A stretch of 64,000 nt of DNA from Antilocapra americana (Eukaryota; Chordata; Mammalia; Artiodactyla; Antilocapridae): contig ML662442.1 in NCBI GenBank assembly GCA_007570785.1, positions 64,184,213 through 64,248,212 of the forward strand, written 5' to 3'. Position numbers and translations under genes: made by a program. Positions within the stretch are counted from its first letter, which is position 1, and every line of letters begins with the position of its first letter. Positions 1 through 11,769 of the stretch are shown piece by piece. The notes beneath the pieces were generated by a model. It searched no databases, was not told the origin of the DNA, and worked only from the letters and a program-made list of their open reading frames with translations.

Positions 1-15
1 GAGAGCACCAGTGCC

Positions 16-64
16 ATGGGCCAGCTTTGCTGCTTTCCTTTCTCAAGAGACGAGGAAAAAATCA
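16..64 (+). CDS. AKAP7: AKAP7 exon 1, short (alpha/beta) isoforms
   Basis: This is the first coding exon of the short forms of A-kinase anchoring protein 7, which hold protein kinase A at the plasma membrane near calcium channels. It encodes MGQLCCFPFSRDEEKI plus the first base of a serine codon, then meets a perfect donor (A|GTAAGT at 64/65). Gly2 is the known myristoylation site and Cys5/Cys6 the known palmitoylation sites of the family; all three are intact. The start codon sits in a good Kozak context (gccATGG). The peptide matches the known mammalian alpha/beta N-terminus as I remember it. Only 15 bases of 5' leader are in the window, so the promoter is outside. The exon is spliced to the beta cassette (2396) or directly to 27502. 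The call rests on recognition of the peptide plus matching splice phase with the two other exons. Confidence 0.93.
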
Positions 65-2395
65 GTAAGTGGGATTTGCAGTGTGCTGAATCCTAGTGCT
101 TGGCTATTTAGAGTGACTTCTTCTAGGGGTAGTGTTTTTTTTCTAATGGGAGACAGGAGAATAAGGAGCTGTGATTTTTCATGTGTATTTCTTAAAAGGG
201 TGGGTAGGTGTATAGTTAATAGTTAACTGTCAGTACAGTCACTCAATGAACAGGGCTGTGTTAAAGATCTAGAATTTCATCTTCCTTCTGTTGGTATTTT
301 ACAGCTTATTTTTATCACACTATCTAGAGTCTTAGTTTTGAGTTTCGTTGCATGTCACTGCATGCAATTCGACAGATTATACAGGCCAGATTTCGTTTGT
401 GTTCTCTGAAATTGAGATGTTTTCAGAGCAGTGCTCAATAATAACATAGAGAGAAGTAAAGCTGGCTGGAAAATGACATGTGTTATACATGTGCAGATAT
501 TTTCGTGTGTCCTCTGCTTTGTTCTCTGTGGAGGGAATTTGGGTGTAACTGTAAGATCCCTCCAGACGAGGGATACCACTTTGACTTCTGCAAAAACCTC
601 ACTGAATATTCTTAAACTAATGGCAGTCAGGTTCCACATCTGCTTATGGCCCAGAAAACACAACTTAAAGTGATGACATTTACACTGAAATTACACTCCC
701 TGACTTAAGTGTATTCACTTACATTTCAACTTTGTTAAAAACAGTACCCACATTGTAATTAATATCCCCGAATAGATTTGTCTTATACTAGTTACCCACA
801 AGTATTGAATTTTGACTTCTTTTTCAGTAAAAATGTTCACAGATGTGCTTATTAAAATTTGCAGCCACATTTCTCTTACATCAGTGCTTTATTGAAATTT
901 AAATAGGTCAACAGAATCTCTCAATATCAGATTCAGATACTCAAAGATTCACATCTGGCTTTTATTTTCTGTTCCTCAGGAAACTAGCCAGGAACAGGTT
1001 TAAAAGTAATGAATACATAGCTTATACCTATGCACTTGGCAAAATAAGCCAGGTTTTATAAGAAATCTTCTGGGAATGCTTTGGAATAAATGTTAGGAGA
1101 CTTCGGAGTATTTGCTTATTAACAAGAGTCCACAGCTGTGCTCTAAATTTTACTGGTGAAAATGATACTCTGTAGTATATAGTGGTCCTGAGCTGAAATC
1201 CTGACATGACTTTACAACAGAGTTGTTCATTTTCTAACAATGAGCACTGATATTCATTCAGCACCATGAAACTTTTCAGATATTTGTCAGAATGATCCAT
1301 TTGTAGTCCTGAGTGTTTGGTTGGTTGATTGATTCCTCGAGGTAGATCTGCATAGGAGAAACCTTGGTCTGGGCAGATGGAGGGAGAGTGAGTTATTTCC
1401 TTTCCTCACTTCCTAGTCCACTGCTCCAGGTTTTCCTAGAGTTCTTGCTTCCCTTGTGTTCTCATTTCTCTTCTTCCAGTCTGTGAGCAGCCTTCTCTTC
1501 CCTGATGTAGAAGCCAGGCTTTACCTTGATGAGGAATTTGCTGTTTTCTTTCTCACCTGGGACCCTGGGAATACAAAGTCTTTTTTTTTTTTTTTTTAAC
1601 ATACAGCACCTCTCAATATTGATCAACAGGAATTACTTTAGGGAGCTTCCTTTCTCAAGTTACAAAATTTTGAAAAGAAAATGAAGACAAGACACTGTGT
1701 CTGAAGTGAAGTTCAAGTCCCAAAGTGCAAATTACGGTTAGAATCAAAGCATTTGTGCCCCCTCTCCTCTCATTCATGCCTACTGGCCCCTGAATCATCC
1801 CCATTCTCTCCCCATTATTCTATCATCTGTCTTTGATTTTGTCATTGCTTCACTGTTTTCTTCATGCTCTATTCACATACCCCATCAGCTGTTGTCTGGT
1901 GTTGTGTTTAATTTCTCTGCTACAGGGTGGTCTAAAGAGAAGGTTCTCTGCCAGGCATTGCTATGCTGATGGTGTACTGGTATTTAAAAAGGGGCCTTGC
2001 AAAAGAGGCAGAGAAATCCTTAGCCAGCATGCTTCAAGAAACATGTAAATTAGCACTAACTTAAATATCCAGCTCATAAGTTGTGTTGATTGCATGTAAA
2101 AGAACCCATATTAGATGTTTGGGAGGAGCGATCTTGCTACTGGATTGTGCAGCAAGCTTCTGGGTCTTAGTCATTTTTGTGAGCCCACCTCGTAGCCTCG
2201 TTAGCCTGCTCTGAGCCGTGTGCTCAGTGAGGACCTCCAAGGAGCAGAGCACAGGAGTGCTTATGCCCACACCCTTCTAATTCCATTGTAAAGGGTGGTG
2301 GCCCCAGAATGTACCTTCTGAGAGCAGCTCGAATGAGGAATTAAATGAGTTTTTGGTAAATGTTTACATTTGTGGTTGTCATTCCCAAAACACAG
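65..2395 (+). other. AKAP7 intron between exon 1 and the beta cassette
   Basis: The intron begins GTAAGT and ends ACACAG before 2396. Apart from a 17-base T run at 1581-1597 I recognise no retroposon or RNA gene in it. Short open frames on both strands have no recognisable protein features and are treated as chance. Confidence 0.7.
1581..1597. repeat. Poly(T) run
   Basis: Seventeen T residues in the first AKAP7 intron. It is not followed by an element that I recognise. Confidence 0.8.
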
Positions 2396-2464
2396 GTGAG
2401 TTGAAAAGCCCATCCTCTATAGCCCTGCAGAGATACAGAAGGGAGGGACCCAGCTGGCCAAGTG
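2396..2464 (+). CDS. AKAP7: AKAP7 cassette exon specific to the beta isoform
   Basis: This 69-base exon encodes the 23-residue insert that separates the beta from the alpha form. It is preceded by an AG acceptor (2394-2395) and followed by GTAAGA (from 2465). It starts with two bases that complete a serine codon from exon 1 and ends with one base of a glycine codon completed by 27502, so skipping or including it keeps the frame. The translation contains LQRYRREGPSWPSG, close to the human beta insert as I remember it (an LQRYSKDIPSWSSG-like segment); the first half is more diverged. In other mammals the insert is linked to different membrane sorting of the beta form. Exon length equals the known 23-residue insert exactly, which makes the call firm despite its small size. 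Confidence 0.88.
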
Positions 2465-3357
2465 GTAAGAGTCAAATGGTCCCTCTCCCCTCCTGCTGCT
2501 GTTTTATCCTGCCTTTGTCCTTGGTGGTGGTAGAGAGAAAGTATTCTAATTTCATTGATTTTAGTGCTACTGTTTTAATTAAGCAAGATGATTTTCTTTT
2601 TTAAAAAAAATCAACTTATGCAAGGGCTGTGTTTGTGTGAAAAGTTAACTGAATACACAGCCAGAAATCTTGATAACAGGGTGAGTAGTCAAATATAGTA
2701 GAACTCATCATGGTTTATTTTTCAGTAAATGCAGCACAAAGCAGCTAGACCATTTTTGTTTAAAGCCCAGCAGTGGAACATTTTCTCAAACTGTATACTT
2801 TTTGGCCACAATAGATAGAATAGACTGACAATAAATGCATATTTCTTGTAGCACTTTCTCTTGCTACCCAGGACCATACTTATCATGAAACGTTTCTGCA
2901 GATGTTGTAGGATTAATCAATGTTGTAAATAGTCTCTGATGAAGTTTTTGCTGAAATCTTTTATAGTACTTGTGTTCTTTGAATTTTACCTCGTTGTCTC
3001 ATAGTGAGCTTCCTGAAGGGACTCTTTTGAACAGGAATACAAGCTTACTGGCCCTTGCAGTTTGTCAGTCTCACTAAAAAACCTGAAAAGGAAGCTTTAA
3101 TCACTATAAGAGATACCCCTATAGCTAATTCAGAAAGCGTTTTACTTGCTCCTTTCCTGTTGCAGATTTTCCCATTTTGAAGTATATTTGCTTTATGGAG
3201 AATGAAACAGGTGAATGTCCATCCTGTGGTGATTTGTCAAAGGGACGTGTGTTAGGGGAGGATAGAACAGCTAATGGTTGGGTGCACTGACAGCTCCGTA
3301 ACTTTCTAGCTCTGACCTTCTAGGATGCTAAAAATAAGAGCATTAGTATGTATTTTA

Positions 3358-3533
3358 GGGCTTCCCAGGTGGCTCAGGGGTAAAGAATCTGCTGGAGTAG
3401 GAAATGGCAACCCACTCCAGTATTCTTGCCTGGCAGAAGAGCCTGTCAGGCTACAGTGCATGGGGTTGCTTAGAGTTGGACATGATTGAGCAACTAAGCA
3501 CACGCGTGCATACACACACACACATGCACACAC
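3358..3533 (+). mobile_element. Bov-tA SINE, internally deleted
   Basis: The tRNA-derived head (GGCTTCCCAGGTGGCTCAG) and the Bov-A body (AACCCACTCCAGTATTCTTG) are both present. About 60 bases between them, including the B-box region, are missing. A CA/CG-rich tail ends the element. Confidence 0.9.
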
Positions 3534-3646
3534 AGAATATGTATTTTAACAAGAAACATATCTAAATTTTATAAGTATGTGTTTAAATAATACATAGACA
3601 TTTTACTTTTATATATGAAATATGTTTCAATACAGTCATTCTGTGT

Positions 3647-4131
3647 TCAGTTCAGTTCAGTTGCTCAGTTGTGACCCCATGGACTGCAGCAGGCCAGGCT
3701 TCCCTGTCCTTCACCAGCTCCTGGAGCCTGCTGAAACTCATGTTGATTGAGTCAATGATGCCATCCTTTCATTTCATCCTCTGTTGCTCCCTTCTCCTCC
3801 TGCCCTCAGTCTTTCTCAGCATCAGGGTCTTTTCCAATGAGTCGGCTCTTTGCAAAAGAAGTGACCAAAATATTGGAGCCTCAGCTCAACATCAGTCCTT
3901 CCAGTGAGTATTCAGGGTTGATTTCCTTTAGGATTGACTGGTTTGATCTCCTTGCAGTCCAAGAGACTCTCAAGAGTCTTCTCCAACACCACAGTTCAAA
4001 AGCATCCATTCTTTGGCTTTCAGCCTTATTTATGGTCCAACTCTCACATCCATACATGACTACTGGAAAAACCATAGCCTTGACTAGATGGACCTTTGTC
4101 TGCAAAGTAGTGCTGCCAAATAGCTGAGTCT
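3647..4131 (-). mobile_element. Bov-B (RTE-class) LINE 3' end / ART2-type element
   Basis: The antisense strand encodes the C-terminal part of the Bov-B reverse transcriptase protein (VVMYGCESWTINKAE, WCWRRLLR). The + strand starts with the TTCAG repeat typical of the reversed 3' end. Short direct repeats TTCTGTGT flank it at 3639-3646 and 4132-4139. It is 5'-truncated and carries no functional enzyme. Confidence 0.9.
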
Positions 4132-4559
4132 TTCTGTGTGGGATGAGTTAAACAGATTATTTGTACTGTTTTATAAATATGAGTCAAATCTGAAGATAGG
4201 TTGTTTCTGATGATTTGGAATTTGATTATAGGCTCATTATAGGCCCAGTAAATACAATTCCTCTGTAATTAATGAGACTGTACTGTACAACTGTAGTCAC
4301 CTTAGATGTCAGCCTGGAAGACTCTGTTTTTATTTCCATCATGGCCAGGAAGGGAAGAAAGGGACCCAGGATTTCCGACCTTTAATTGCTGAGCAGCCTT
4401 ACAGCATTTATCTGTGTAGCTGCCCTTCCTCTGGGGAACTCCCTCCCCTTCTCTGTGGGGTCTGTCCATCATAATGTTAGGCTTCCTTGCCCTGGGACAT
4501 GTGGACATGTTCAAGGACATGTGGTCCACGTGGAGTTGACCAGAGTCTTTCTTAAGAGT
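4132..4559. other. Intronic sequence without recognised content
   Basis: Unique-looking intron sequence. I recognise neither exon nor repeat. Confidence 0.5.
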
Positions 4560-4845
4560 TGATCAAGGATCTGTCTTCCTTTTGGGTTGTGAGTGAAAGG
4601 GATGTAAGCACAAGATTGCTAGCTGATAGGGAGTTAGGGGGAATCTTCCTGAGAATGAAGTACAGAAGAAAGAGGCCAGAGAAGGAGAGAGAAAGAGACA
4701 GTCCTGATGATATTGTTTCAGTCTCTGAGTTCAGCCATGGCTAAGACCTGTACTTTGTGAAGCAATAAATCCTTTCCCTCTTTTTTGTTCAACTTGCTTG
4801 GATTAAGTTGCTATCACCTGCAACCAAAAGGCTTCAAATATATTC
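4560..4845 (+). repeat. Possible old LTR-like remnant
   Basis: The right end reads AATAAATCC, then a T/C-rich stretch and TTGCTATCACCTGCAACC, which resembles the ends of old mammalian LTRs (MaLR/ERVL-like). No internal retroviral genes are near. Family and left boundary are uncertain. Confidence 0.3.
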
Positions 4846-6592
4846 TGGAAGATACTCAATGTGTCTAAGAGTACATCCATTCTGGAAAAAGTATTTCTAA
4901 GCCTAGTGAAGAAGCCAAAAGTCTTTGATTTCTTCTGAACTTTCATGTTCCATTTTAGTGGCAATGAAATTTATGAGAGCTGTTAAGAAGAGTAATTCAG
5001 TTCACTTCAACTGATAAATACTGTTGAGCACATCACATTGGAAAGCTTTGAGCCAAGTGTTAGGAAGATACAATGATGATACATGGTCCTTATTGTTGGA
5101 GGACTCTTTTTTAAATTCACTTGATTCTTTAAAATGAGATGTGTTGGGTTCCAGTATTTATCATGCCCGGAAGGGAGAAAGTTGAGGATGAAAGATCATG
5201 ATGCTCTTAGTCTAACAAGCAAAGCCACACCCATTCATTTCAGGGAAGTTATCAGCCAAGTCCAGTGAAAGTGAGTTAATTACCACCCAGAGTAGAAGTT
5301 ACCTCAAGCTCTTATCACAGGCAGTGCTTACAGCTTGACTCAGGCAATCACAGTTTCTACAACAGACATTTTAGCAAATATAGTTTTCCTTAACAAACAT
5401 TTATAATGTCAAAGGTACAAGTTAGCAGACCTGGGAACTACAAAGCCAACTTTTCTGTCATATAGTAATGTTTGCCCTTAGCAAATAGTCATAGGCAAAA
5501 ACTGAACTGTATGGTTTAAATATAAAGAATAAGTATAGTTTTAATTATATAATGAAAACATAAAGAATCAGTATAGTCTATGCCATCTAGGATATAATGT
5601 TAATTTTGCTCAAGGCTGAGTCAAAGATATTTGAGGCTTACAATTTTCTGTTTCTGCACACTGTCCCCCAAAACTTATGACTTTAGTCAAGGACATTTGT
5701 TAACCTCAAACATGTATACATAAAAATTAGAGTGCTGGGAGAAAGTGGTGTAAACCCAGGATGCTTTGAATACATGGAGAGAGGGTTTCATATTCCCAAG
5801 AAAGAACTCACCCAGTTGGTAAGAATCCAATGGAAAGGGGTGATTCACTTTTTTTTAATGCATCTCAGCAGCCCGTGTCCCCGTACCCTGACTCTGTGGT
5901 AAGATAGTTGGTGTGGCATTTGCCATGTGAATTACACAAGTTTCAATTTGATATCTTACATCTGACTGTTAGAGCAAAAATAAAATTCACACTTTCTAAG
6001 CATTTAAAATATTCAGCTAAATTTAGCTGCGAAGCTTAGCTTTTGAAGAGTTTTGATTGATGCTTATGATAACTAATAAACTGGCAAGCAGATGATCTGT
6101 TATTCTAAAACTTTCTATCTAGATCTGTAGCAGTCAGGCCTTATTTAGAATTCTGACAATCAGGATTGTGTCCTGAGGAGGTCAGGATGGCCAGGAGACT
6201 GGAAACCACATCATAAGAGGAAGGCTTACAGACTCCAGCTGCTTAGCTAGGATGGTCAATTAATTGTCTTAAAATATTTGGAGGATTCTTTAATGTGGAA
6301 AGGAAAGAAGATATTCTCTATGGCTCCAGGGTGGTAGAATTAAGACAGTGAGTGTTCATTTTAACTCATTTTCTTTTGGTGATTTTAGGAGCCAAATGGT
6401 AAAGCTACATTAAACCCAGTAGTATTCTAATTATATTTGCACAGCTCTTGTTTTAAATAATGAAAATACTGAAGTGAAGCCCTAAAGCCAAAAGAAGTTA
6501 TAATCAGATTTTACCTTAATAATTCTTAATATGTTTCCTAAAAGAAAATAGTTTAAGGCAGAGTTTTCAGACTATTTTTAGCCATCAAACTT
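4846..6592. other. Intronic sequence without recognised genes
   Basis: AT-rich intron. The stretch near 5000-5110 faintly resembles an old L2/L3-type fragment. Nothing else is identifiable. Confidence 0.5.
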
Positions 6593-6602
6593 TTTCTTTA
6601 AA

Positions 6603-6806
6603 GTGAGGTAAAGTCATGTCTGACTCTTTGTGACCCCATGGACTGTATGTAGCTTACCAGCCTCCTCCATCCATGGTATTTTCCAGGCAAAAGTACTGGA
6701 GTGGGTTGTCATTTCCTTCTCTAGGGGATCTTCCCGACCCAGGGATCAAACCCAGGTCTCCCACACTGTAGGCAGATGCTTAACCATCTGAGCCACCAGG
6801 GAACTC
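6603..6806 (-). mobile_element. Bov-tA SINE
   Basis: A reversed element with body (AAAGTACTGGAGTGGGTTGT), B-box region (GGGATCAAACCCAGG) and tRNA-like head (GAGCCACCAGGGAACTC). Direct repeats TTTCTTTAAA at 6593-6602 and 6807-6816 are its target-site duplication. Confidence 0.93.
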
Positions 6807-7039
6807 TTTCTTTAAATGGAAGACCAAAGTTTTTATGAAAAAAAAAAAAGCCTTTTTAGTAATTCATATTTTATAAAGACTATTAGTGCCTATTTTAAAT
6901 TAGTACATTTAGGATCAATGAACTTGTTTTAAAATAGAAATAGACAACTTTGGGTTCTTGTCTAGGTACATTGTTATCTTACCTAAGCACCACATAAAAT
7001 ATTAAATATTAAAATCGATAGTAATGATGAATGAAGAAA

Positions 7040-7238
7040 CGAAGTGAAGTGAAAGTCACTGAGTTGTGTCGGACTCTTTGTGACCCCATGCTATAGAGTC
7101 CATGGAATTCTCTAGGCTGGAATGCTGGAGTGGGCAGCTGTTCCCTTCTGCAGGTAATGTTCCCAAACCAGGGGTCGAACCCTGGTCTCCTGCATTGCAA
7201 GCGGATTCTTTACCAGCTGAGCTACAAGGGAAGCCCAG
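7040..7238 (-). mobile_element. Bov-tA SINE
   Basis: Reversed copy with the Bov-A body followed by the tRNA-like head (GGGGTCGAACCCTGG, then GCTGAGCTACAAGGGAAGCC). Several substitutions; boundaries are approximate at the body end. Confidence 0.9.
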
Positions 7239-8029
7239 TAATAGTGGGTATTTGGTATCAATAAGTCCTAGAGATAACAAGCCAAGGCATACTGGGTGTT
7301 GTATGATTGTCTTTATGAATGAAATTTTTATGAAAGCATTTTGTCGAGATTTACATCAATTTTAAATTAATTTTCTATAATATGGGTATAGTGAATTTAA
7401 GATAAAAATTCATCGTGATGCTGTTGTATACCCACTACTGTATAACATACGCTGTACTTCAGTATAAAATTAGATACACAGATTTTTAGGCTTTATAAAG
7501 AAAACCTAAAAAGATATGTAAAACTATATGAAATTTGAATATTAAATTAAAAAATATATTAAACAAATTGCTTTATGAGCAAATAAGTTCATGAAATATG
7601 CAGTTTTAATTTTTTTAAAAATCAGACTTCTAGCTGCTTTTAACTTTATACCTGTTGTCTTTGTCATTCACGTCTTAGGCCTCTGTAAATACAACATTGT
7701 GGGCGGAAATAGTTTGTGTCAGGTAGGATCCAGTCAAGAAAATAGGAATTACACCAGTTATTTTAACAGAGTATTTAACACAGGGAATTAGTTAAACATT
7801 TTTTGAAGGAACTTTTTAAAAAATTAGATTTATTACAGTAATTCAGACTAATCGTTAATAAGATGTTTCTAAGGAAGACCCTCAGTTTAACTTAAAAATA
7901 GCAAGTTGTTTTAGACTAATTTACAGTTTATGGAAATGCTTTAAAAATAATATGTTCTGTTGAAATTTGTTAAGTATGTATTCTGCAGTCTTAACTGTGA
8001 TTTCTTTGGTGAATATTTCTTTTCCCTGT
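7239..8029. other. AT-rich intronic sequence, no recognised feature
   Basis: No exon, RNA gene or identifiable retroposon seen. Confidence 0.5.
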
Positions 8030-8350
8030 AGTTTTATTGAGATAAAATTGACATAATTTTGGCAAATATTTCTTTTAACCAGTTCACTTATTGGAATTTA
8101 AAAAAAATTTATTGCAGCATGGTTGATATACAATGCTGTGTTAGTTTCAGGTGTAAACAAAGCGTATCAGTTATACATATACATATACCTACTCTTTTTT
8201 AAGATTCTTTTCCCTTACAGGTGAATACAGAGCATTGAGTAGAGTTCCCTGTGCTATATAGTAGATTCTTGTTAGTTCTCTGTTTTATATGTAGTGTTAT
8301 GAATATGTCAGTCTCAAATCTCCAAATTTATCCTCCTGCCCCTGGTAACT
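8030..8350 (-). mobile_element. Antisense L1 3'-end fragments
   Basis: A small old L1 tail (TTTATTGAGATAAAATTGAC) is followed at about 8098 by a cetartiodactyl-type L1 3' region containing GTGCTATATAGTAGATTC, typical of reversed L1 ends in this group. A T run at 8384-8401 follows. Confidence 0.6.
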
Positions 8351-8728
8351 ATACATTTGTCTTCTATATCTGTGATTCTACTTGTTTTTTTTTTTTTTTT
8401 TAAAGGCTTTTCTCATCTAGACTCATTTGAAATTAATGGTGTTCACAGTCAGCACAGACATAGGGACATGTCAGCGAATTAGGTGAATTAGTGAATTAAA
8501 CCTTCAGGCAGGTGGGGATGAGTGTTTGGGAGCGATCAGCTGTGCTCTCGTGACTTTGGGGATTAAGGGGAACCAAAGGCTCAGATGCCAGGAGACAAGG
8601 CAGTCAGTAAACTGTTCGAAAATCTGAGGAATTCTTTCAGGAATCTGGGAACCAGTCAGTCAGAGCAGAGATAGAGAAGGGCAGCAAGTAAAGTCGAGGC
8701 AGTGAGAGGCTAGATGCTGGGAAGTCAC

Positions 8729-9055
8729 GTGCTGCTATGCTTAGTCGCTTGGTTGTGTCTGACTCTTTGCTACCCAACAGACTGTAACCCGCCAGGCTCC
8801 TCTGCCCATGAGGATTCTCCAGGCAAGAATACTGGAGTGGGTTGCAATGCCCTCCTCCAGGGGATCTTCTCAACCCAGGGATTGAACCCAGTTCTCCTGC
8901 ATTGCGGGCAGGATTTTTTACTGGCTGAGCCACCAGGGAAACCCAAAAATACTGGAGTGGGTAGCCTATCCCTTTTCCAGGGAATCTTCCTGACCCAGGA
9001 ATTGAACTGGAGTCTCCTGCATTCCAGCTGGATTCTTTACCAGCTGAGCTACCCA
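8729..9055 (-). mobile_element. Composite (double-headed) Bov-tA SINE
   Basis: A full reversed Bov-tA (8733-8943) is followed directly by a second copy of only the tRNA-like head and first body segment (to 9055). Direct repeats of GGAAGTCAC (8720-8728 and 9056-9064) flank the pair as a whole, so it inserted as one unit. A second composite of the same design is at 49683-49989. Confidence 0.85.
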
Positions 9056-9064
9056 GGAAGTCAC

Positions 9065-9367
9065 ATAGCTGAAGGTCCTTTATGCCGTAATACTTAGATT
9101 GTAGCATCTCTGAAACGTACAGTGTTCTCTAGGGAAGGACCATAGCTGAAGGTCCTTTATGCCGTAATACTTGGATTGTAGCGTCTCTGATACGTACAAT
9201 GTTCTCTAGGGAAGGACCATAGCTGAAGGTCCTTTATGCCGTAATACTTGGATTGTAGCATCTCTGATACGTACAATATTCTCTAGGGAAGGACCATAGC
9301 TGAAGGTCCTTTATGCCGTAATACTTGGATTGTAGCGTCTCTGATACGTACAATGCTCTCTAGGGCC
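9065..9367. repeat. 77-bp tandem repeat, four copies
   Basis: Copies start with ATAGCTGAAGGTCCTTTATG at 9065, 9142, 9219 and 9296, exactly 77 bases apart; the fourth loses its last few bases. Copies differ at only a handful of positions. Copies 2 and 4 share GCGTCTC, whereas 1 and 3 have GCATCTC; copy 1 is the most diverged. The array abuts the target-site duplication of the composite SINE on its left. I do not recognise the unit as part of any repeat family. Confidence 0.95.
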
Positions 9368-11253
9368 ATGTAGCTTACAGCCTGTATCTTCCCTGAGATT
9401 TCGTATATGGGAATTAGAAGGGAAGAACTTACTCTACTGGAATGCTGAAAAATGGCCACCAGAGCTGCTGGAAGTCCTGTTCCCACCGAGTAAAGCCTGA
9501 GAAGGTGAGGACACAGAGGTTGCCTGAAGCCATAGCCCCCACCGGCAGGCGAAGGCTGAGAGTATGAGATGCAGAAGCTGAAAGAAGAGATGGAGAGACA
9601 GAAGGCTGACAGCATCACTAAGTCAGTCTCAAGGTCAGCTCTCTGCCTTCCTTGTTTGCATATGTGACCCAATAAATCTTCCCTTTTAATAAAGGATAAA
9701 TTTGCCTTCATGTATGAGATACATGGTGGGGGCTGGGCCCTGTGGGAGCGGTCAGCAGTGGAGCAGTCATTCTGGTCCTTACAGGAACCATGATTTGCTC
9801 TTTCTCCTCTTGAGGAGAGGACTACCATGCTTCCCCTTTCACAGAATCTCAGCCTCTAACCTTCTGATTGGAGACTCTAAGCAGTGGTGGTGGGGGTGGC
9901 TCTGGTTTCATCCCCAGAAAGGAATGGTGACGTCATGGAGATCATCTCTGATCTCCTTCTTCTAAGCGTCTTTTCAGTGCCTGGTTTCCCCAGGAACATC
10001 AAGCTTGCCTTTGTGGGAGCTGGAGAGGGAGTCCAGTGTGGTAGTGATTGTCTTTTGTCCACTCCTGTACCACATGTATCTTTCTACCCAGTTCCTGAAA
10101 TTCCTTTGACTAGGAGCAGTTCTTCCCCATTAGATATCAAGAGCTTGAGAAGCAAACCTTCACCTCTGGAGGAAATGAATTTACCCTTACAGACCACCGG
10201 TGATTACTCAACAAGTTCACCTGCTCATTTAACTTCCTATAGTATGAATTTACATAGTCAGAAAACCTGAATGAGTAGTGGATATCACCAAAAAGAACTT
10301 AAAAAAAAAAATCATTTGATTTTTGTCTTTTTGGAAGCCTCTACTCTAGTAAATTCATAGTCTTGAGAAAAGTATATTCTACATTACCTTTATATTTACA
10401 TTACTTTATATTCTGCATTACTTTTATATTTACTTTTCTCATCCATTATTCCTGAGGCTGAAGCAATCAATTTATGAGTTTCCTAAGCTTCATTTTTTAA
10501 AATATAGCAAGACTGTGTGTAATGAACAGTTGGCCACACAGGCAAGGGCTGTGGGGCTCAGATGAACGGGGGTGGTTAAGACTGTAATGGTGGGGGTGGG
10601 GGAGCTGGGACAATGCCTTTGGCACCCCACACGTCTCTAAGGCTCACCCTGTCCCCCTCAGAGCCTCTCTGAAGTTCTGTGGAAACAGCAGAGTAGAATG
10701 ACTTGCCCCGTTTTACGGTGGGGGAGGGGTTCTTTTTGCTCAGAACTCGGCGTTTGAATGTATGCTCTGTTTCTTTGTTTTTATTATATGCCTAGAGGAA
10801 TGGCCAAGGAAATTGTCAATTTTCTCTTGATTTTGTTCTAATGGTTAATCATCTCATCTTCACATTTTGTTTAGCCTGGAAATGCTCTGTTTGACCCAGC
10901 AGCATCGCTGGAATAATAGTCATTAGACTCAGTCCACAGTTTTCTCAATGCTTGCAAGCCAAATACATCATCTTGGGCATCTGGATTTCCTTGGTCAGAC
11001 TTTGAAAATTAGGTTTTGGGAGCCACAAAAGAAAGATAACAGAAGCAGTTTACCCTGCTTTCTGTGTTGGCCAGTTGAATCATTAGATGGAAAATTTTTT
11101 AGGATGAAACACACTCTACATGATCATACCAAGAGCATTTCTTTAAAAGATTGGACAGTTAGCTGAGTTAAACAGAGCTAGGTTTTGAATCCTTTTAAAA
11201 AATCTGATTTCTTTCAACCTGTGTGTGATATTTCAAGTATTTATGGTGCTCTT
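9368..11253. other. Intronic sequence; possible old LTR-like piece near 9450-9690
   Basis: Around 9660-9690 a CCAATAAATCTTCCC motif resembles the end of an old LTR, but no family can be assigned. The rest is unique-looking intron with no exon signature. A 181-codon open frame on the - strand (9283-9828) runs into the tandem array and is judged non-coding. Confidence 0.4.
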
Positions 11254-11255
11254 AA

Positions 11256-11461
11256 GACTTCCCAGGTGGCGTTAGTGGTGAAGAACCCGCCTGCCAATGC
11301 AGCGTTCATTAGGTCCCTGGGTCGGGAAGATTCCTGGGAGGAGGAAGTGGCAACCCACTCCAGTATTCTTGCTTGGAGAATCCCGTGGACCGAGGAGTCT
11401 GGCAGGCTACAGTCCATAGGGTCATAGAGTCGGATATGACTGAAGCAACTTAGCACGCATG
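11256..11461 (+). mobile_element. Bov-tA SINE
   Basis: Forward head (GACTTCCCAGGTGGCGTTAG), body (CAACCCACTCCAGTATTCTT) and end (GACTGAAGCAACTTAGCACG). A replacement in the B-box region (GCGTTCATTAGGTCCC) weakens the promoter. Confidence 0.92.
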
Positions 11462-11769
11462 GAGCTTTAGATCATATTGTAGCTAAGCTTAGGTTTTGTC
11501 CTTCTCATAATGACTGGTTATTTTCATCAAGCCTAAAATGAAATGAAGCAAAATCACTGGTTAGTGGCATAGCTGATGTTTTCCTATAAAATAATAGAAA
11601 TGTTGAGACCCAAGCTTACATTTTGAAGTGTTAGCAGGGTTGTAAAAGTCTGATTTTCTTTACCATTATACCTCATGGGTTGAAATAAGCAATTCCTTGA
11701 AGACCAGCCATAATAATTTCTGTGTATCTCAGAATCGAGAAGTATAATTTGATCATAGTAGATGCTCTA

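Noticed and set aside
7187..7236. tRNA-like A/B-box sequences in Bov-tA copies
   Set aside because: These are tRNA-derived SINE heads, not functional tRNA genes; they lack an intact cloverleaf and amino-acid arm.
8637..9107. 156-codon open frame on the - strand
   Set aside because: It is the translation of the composite Bov-tA SINE (AGKESSWNAGD-type text common to these SINEs), not a gene.
9065..9367. CRISPR-like array
   Set aside because: The repeats are contiguous with no unique spacers, and the DNA is mammalian; it is a simple tandem array.
9283..9828. 181-codon open frame on the - strand
   Set aside because: It runs into the 77-bp tandem array, has a low-complexity serine/leucine-rich composition, no recognisable domain and no splice or promoter context. 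It is most likely chance.
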